DNA from: Luteibacter jiangsuensis
GTDB taxonomy: Bacteria > Pseudomonadota > Gammaproteobacteria > Xanthomonadales > Rhodanobacteraceae
Direction: 5' to 3'
Assembly (NCBI RefSeq): GCF_011742555.1
Contig: NZ_JAAQQR010000008.1
Coordinates: 1-64,000 of the forward strand
Length of the DNA: 64,000 bases
In this document: positions 62,374 to 64,000 of the stretch, in pieces
How positions within the stretch are numbered: the stretch's first letter is position 1
Layout of the letters: every line of letters starts with the position of its first letter
The notes under the pieces: model-generated
Told to the model about the DNA's origin: nothing
The model's input: only the letters and a program-made list of their open reading frames with translations
The model's database searches: none
Program-made: the position numbers and the translations under genes

Positions 62374-63276
62374 ATGGCGGATAGCAGACAGCCGAGGGCG
62401 ATACCGATGCAGAATATCCTTTTGCAGACCACGATCGAAGGCGACAGCGACGATTGGCACATCGGTCGCTTTCATCTTCTCAAGGCATTCCTGGAAAGCA
62501 TCCGCGACGAGCATGGCGAGCCCGCATTTCGCGTCACTGCGCGCAACCGCGGACCGGTCGAACACGACGACGCTGTGTTGTCACGGCTCGACGAGTCGGA
62601 CTACGGGCAGCTGTGGCTGTTCGCCGTCGACACGGGTAACGGCCTCACCAGCGAAGATTGCGCGGGCATCAGCCGCTTTCGCCGGAACGGCGGCGGCCTG
62701 CTCGTCACCCGCGACCACATGGATCTGGGCAGTTCCATCTGTAGCCTCGCCGGCGTGGGCGCCGCACACCATTTCCATTCCCGCAACCTCGACCCGGACA
62801 CGAGCCGGCATTGCGTCGACGACACGATCACCACCGACATTTCCTGGCCCAATTACCACTCGGGCGCCAACGGCGATTATCAGAAGGTGGAAGCCGTCGG
62901 CGAGGTACATGCGGTCCTTCACGACCCGGAGTCGGCCGGTGGGGTCGTCGCCTTCCTTCCATCGCATCCGCACGAGGGCGCCGTCGGAGCACCACCCGAC
63001 GATCCGACTGCACGAGTCATCCTGAAAGGACGCAGCCTTAGCACGCAAAGGGATTTCAACATCGCGGTGGCGTTCGAGCAGTCCGAAAGCGGCGGCCGTG
63101 CCATCGCGCAGTCCACCTTCCACCACTTCGCCGATTACAACTGGGACCCGTCCACGGGCTGTCCTTCGTTCGTCTCGGAAGCACCCGGAGACGGACTGCG
63201 GCAGTTCCCCGAGGCGCTCCGCGCCACGAAGCGCTACGTGCGGAATGTCGCCCAGTGGCTCACCGGCGGGACATGA
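62374..63276 (+). CDS. ThuA/class I glutamine amidotransferase-like hypothetical protein
   Basis: 300 residues from the ATG at 62374 (an ATG at 62407 gives 289). The segments YGQLWLFAVDTGNGLTSEDC and ISRFRRNGGGLLVTRDHMDL, and the late GRAIAQSTFHHFADYNWDPS, fit the ThuA-like fold (an aspect of the class I GATase fold). There is no visible catalytic Cys-His-Glu triad. ThuA proteins act in keto-sugar use. Its neighbours (histidine kinase, SDR) do not settle the role. Assignment to a family is tentative. Confidence 0.6.
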   Translation: MADSRQPRAIPMQNILLQTTIEGDSDDWHIGRFHLLKAFLESIRDEHGEPAFRVTARNRGPVEHDDAVLSRLDESDYGQLWLFAVDTGNGLTSEDCAGISRFRRNGGGLLVTRDHMDLGSSICSLAGVGAAHHFHSRNLDPDTSRHCVDDTITTDISWPNYHSGANGDYQKVEAVGEVHAVLHDPESAGGVVAFLPSHPHEGAVGAPPDDPTARVILKGRSLSTQRDFNIAVAFEQSESGGRAIAQSTFHHFADYNWDPSTGCPSFVSEAPGDGLRQFPEALRATKRYVRNVAQWLTGGT

Positions 63277-63292
63277 GCACGAGGTACGAATC

Positions 63293-64000
63293 ATGAACAT
63301 CGTCGTCGTCGGCGGCAGGGGCCTCGTCGGGCGGAACATCGTCGAGCGGCTCCGCAATGAAGGCCATCACGTATCGGCCGTTTCCCGCGCAACGGGCGTG
63401 GATGTGATCACCGGCCAGGGGCTCGCCGAATGCATGGTGGGCGCGGAAGTGGTGATCGACGTGACCAATGCGCCGACCTTCGACGACGAGGCGGCGTTCG
63501 ACTTCTTCCGTACCGCCATCGGCAACCTGCTGGAAGCCGAGCTCGCGGCGGGCGTACGGCACCATGTGACGCTGTCGATCGTGGGCACGCAGCGGCTGGA
63601 AGACAGCCATTACCTGCGCGGCAAGGCGTTGCAGGACCGCCTGATCCGGGCGTCCGGCATTCCGTTCACCATTGTCCATGCGACGCAGTTCTACGAGTTC
63701 CTCGTTGCCATCATCGAGAATGCCGTGCGCGACCAGGTCGCGCGGCTATCGCCTGCGTACATCCAGCCCGTCGCATCGGACGACGTTGCCGCGTTGATGG
63801 CGGTGCTCGCGGTGGGTGAACCGCTGAACGGGTCCATCGAGATCGCTGGCCCGGAAAGGGAAAGGATGTCCGAACTGATCCAGCGTTTCGTCATCGACCT
63901 GGAAGCGCCTTGTGACGTGCAGACCGACGGTCGCGCTCCCTATTTCGGCGCCGTCCTCGATGAGGACAGCCTGGTTCCGGGTGACGGCTCGCTCCAGGGT
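63293..64000 (+). CDS. NAD(P)-binding SDR, NmrA/atypical type, cut by the window end
   Basis: The first 236 codons are visible; no stop occurs before 64000. The N-terminal nucleotide motif is IVVVGGRGLVGRNIVERLRN (G-x-G-x-x-G-like), followed by VIDVTNAPTFDDEAAFDFFR, VTLSIVGTQRLEDSHYLRGK and ASGIPFTIVHATQFYEFL. This matches atypical SDRs of the NmrA or YwnB type that bind NAD(P) and act as reductases or redox sensors. It lies 16 bp after the ThuA-like gene and is probably co-transcribed with it. Confidence 0.85.
   Translation, partial: MNIVVVGGRGLVGRNIVERLRNEGHHVSAVSRATGVDVITGQGLAECMVGAEVVIDVTNAPTFDDEAAFDFFRTAIGNLLEAELAAGVRHHVTLSIVGTQRLEDSHYLRGKALQDRLIRASGIPFTIVHATQFYEFLVAIIENAVRDQVARLSPAYIQPVASDDVAALMAVLAVGEPLNGSIEIAGPERERMSELIQRFVIDLEAPCDVQTDGRAPYFGAVLDEDSLVPGDGSLQG

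Overview
The window comes from a high-GC gammaproteobacterium of the order Xanthomonadales. The gene orders xthA-ampG beside pyrE, and algC/dut/coaBC beside radC, together with the protein sequences, suggest Rhodanobacteraceae (Luteibacter or Dyella type). This assignment is inferred from gene order and protein character; no search was run. I saw no rRNA or tRNA gene, CRISPR array, transposase or prophage.

Layout. 1-8.8 kb is housekeeping: two rRNA-type promoters firing out of the left edge, tyrS, an M23 endopeptidase with anmK, an orphan ribbon-helix-helix protein, xthA-ampG, an acetyltransferase with pyrE, and a DUF4124 protein. 8.8-16.6 kb holds coaBC-dut-algC on the minus strand, then radC, argS and an FtsN-like SPOR protein on the plus strand. 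16.7-26 kb holds a 3-hydroxyisobutyrate dehydrogenase-like enzyme, divergent speA and speE (polyamines), a ParA-like ATPase, sixA, a YceI protein and a phospholipase D/cardiolipin synthase lipoprotein. 26-34.8 kb holds a TonB-like protein with a FadI-like thiolase, a large PAS-GGDEF-EAL protein and ntrB-ntrC-acetyltransferase. 34.9-38.2 kb is an accessory-looking patch of three poorly known genes. 38.3-40.3 kb is a BlaI/BlaR-like pair with a clear operator.

The most interesting part is 40.4-51.7 kb. Eight tightly packed minus-strand genes encode a Gfo/Idh oxidoreductase, a sugar/nucleoside MFS permease, three xylose-isomerase-like TIM barrels, a GMC oxidoreductase with its gluconate 2-dehydrogenase subunit 3-type partner, and a DUF1080 (3-keto-disaccharide hydrolase) protein. 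A divergent LacI regulator follows. The intergenic region carries two near-identical 16-bp palindromes, each about 75 bp from one of the two divergent start codons. A second Gfo/Idh protein with a Tat signal and a GH89 alpha-N-acetylglucosaminidase lie just beyond. The set reads as a regulated pathway that oxidises glycosides at C3, cleaves the keto-glycoside, and isomerises and reduces the products. Several steps appear to sit in the periplasm because four proteins carry twin-arginine signals.

55.3-64 kb is an ion and osmotic homeostasis group (CPA1 antiporter overlapping a DUF2254 protein, divergent MscS channel, DUF4396 protein). It is followed by single genes: an alpha/beta hydrolase with a Cys nucleophile, an OsmC protein, a sensorless histidine kinase, a ThuA/GATase-like unknown and a truncated NmrA-type SDR. 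Four REP-like inverted repeats sit at gene ends, three of them of the type with long matching arms.
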